The notes under the pieces: generated by a model | The model's database searches: none | Seen by the model: only the letters and a program-made list of their open reading frames with translations | What the model was told of the DNA's origin: nothing | Shown: positions 4,526-5,026 of the stretch, one piece after another | Layout: each line of letters begins with the position of its first letter | How positions within the stretch are numbered: the first letter of the stretch is position 1 | Source: Sutterella sp. | GTDB lineage: Bacteria > Pseudomonadota > Gammaproteobacteria > Burkholderiales > Burkholderiaceae_F | Length of the DNA stretch: 5,026 nt | Direction: 5' to 3' | NCBI GenBank assembly: GCA_003488465.1 | Contig: DNLN01000212.1 | Location: forward strand, 1-5,026 | Translations under genes and position numbers: made by a program

Positions 4526-5026
4526 CACTTCTCCTTCTTGGCGGTCTTGGTCTTGCTGCTTTTTCTCGTCTGCAGCAGGGGAATGATTTCGTCGACCAGA
4601 GCGCGCATCTCGACTGCGGCCTGGCTCTTGGGATCGCTTTCGCTCACCGAGAGACCGCCCGCGGCGGACTCGGCGTAGACAACGCGCTGCACGAGAGAGG
4701 AATTCAGAACGGGCATTTCGAACTCGGCGAGCGCGTCCGTGACGTCGCGGCCGATCGCCGTGTTCTGGATGCGGCGGTTGATGACGAATGCCGCCTTGAG
4801 GTTGGATTTGTAGATCTGGGCCTCCTTGACGAGCTTCACCACGTCGGCGGCCGCCCAGACATCAAACGGAGAGGGCTGAACCGGAATCAGAACGAGGTTG
4901 CTCGACATGATGGCCGTGCGGCACAGATCCTTCACCGAAGGTGCGCCGTCGATCACGACATAGTCGCGGCCCTTGCCGATGTCGCTGATCGTCTTGTGAA
5001 GATTGGCCTTGGAGTAGCCGACAACC
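4525..5026 (-). CDS. parA: ParA-family partition ATPase (5' end outside window)
   Basis: This is the C-terminal 166 residues of a Walker-type ATPase that moves plasmids or integrated elements to daughter cells by cycling on the nucleoid. The frame is open through 5026, and the N-terminus with the deviant Walker A loop (KGGVGKT in this family) lies beyond the edge. Visible are Walker B (DYVVIDGAP, with Asp at 4950-4948), the family segment VLIPVQPSPFDVWAA, then FVINRRI and TAIGRDVTDAL. A GTG at 4956 falls inside the Walker B strand and is not the start. The sequence resembles ParA proteins of plasmids and integrative elements more than chromosomal Soj/ParA. A lysine-rich tail (SSKTKTAKKEK) could bind DNA. 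The stop overlaps the start of the downstream ribbon-helix-helix gene. Confidence 0.93.
   Translation of the reverse strand, partial: VVGYSKANLHKTISDIGKGRDYVVIDGAPSVKDLCRTAIMSSNLVLIPVQPSPFDVWAAADVVKLVKEAQIYKSNLKAAFVINRRIQNTAIGRDVTDALAEFEMPVLNSSLVQRVVYAESAAGGLSVSESDPKSQAAVEMRALVDEIIPLLQTRKSSKTKTAKKEK

Noticed and set aside
4328..4678. Plus-strand frames opposite parA and the ribbon-helix-helix gene
   Set aside because: Antisense shadows; the minus-strand products have clear families, an overlapping TGATG junction and a good ribosome site.

Overview
The window looks like a junction between ordinary chromosomal sequence and accessory DNA in a GC-rich proteobacterium. A betaproteobacterium of the Burkholderiales/Sutterellaceae type is my best guess, from the general look of the RNA methyltransferase and the ParA protein. 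That assignment is inference from memory and was not checked by a search.

Layout. (1) Positions 31-1401 (+) encode a complete or nearly complete RsmB/NOP (Sun/Fmu) family RNA m5C methyltransferase, followed by an intrinsic terminator at 1426-1461. (2) Positions 1466-3051 (-) hold a convergent two-gene operon of the HipBA type: a 100-residue XRE-family helix-turn-helix protein (HipB-like), then a 422-residue HipA-fold protein. The HipA-like protein keeps the family scaffold but appears to have lost all three catalytic residues, so it reads as a pseudokinase. A good sigma70-type promoter (TTGCAA-17-GATAAT, minus strand) and several palindromes lie upstream of hipB. (3) Positions about 3060-4210 are an AT-rich stretch of more than 1 kb with no convincing protein gene. 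It is rich in inverted and direct repeats, strong hairpins and AT tracts, and may hold a structured RNA and/or an origin- or centromere-like site. (4) Positions 4274-5026 (-) are the end of a plasmid-type partition operon: a ParA ATPase cut by the window edge, overlapping by one base (TGATG) a small ribbon-helix-helix protein of ParG/ParB type. The operon ends in a strong bidirectional terminator at 4215-4251.

How it fits together. A housekeeping gene beside a HipBA-like module and a plasmid partition cassette suggests an integrated plasmid or integrative element, or a plasmid carrying chromosomal genes. No integrase, transposase, replication protein, tRNA or clear att duplication is visible. 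The most notable items are the HipA-like protein with D, N and D replaced by K, R and A in the kinase core, and the structured AT-rich region between hipBA and parAG.
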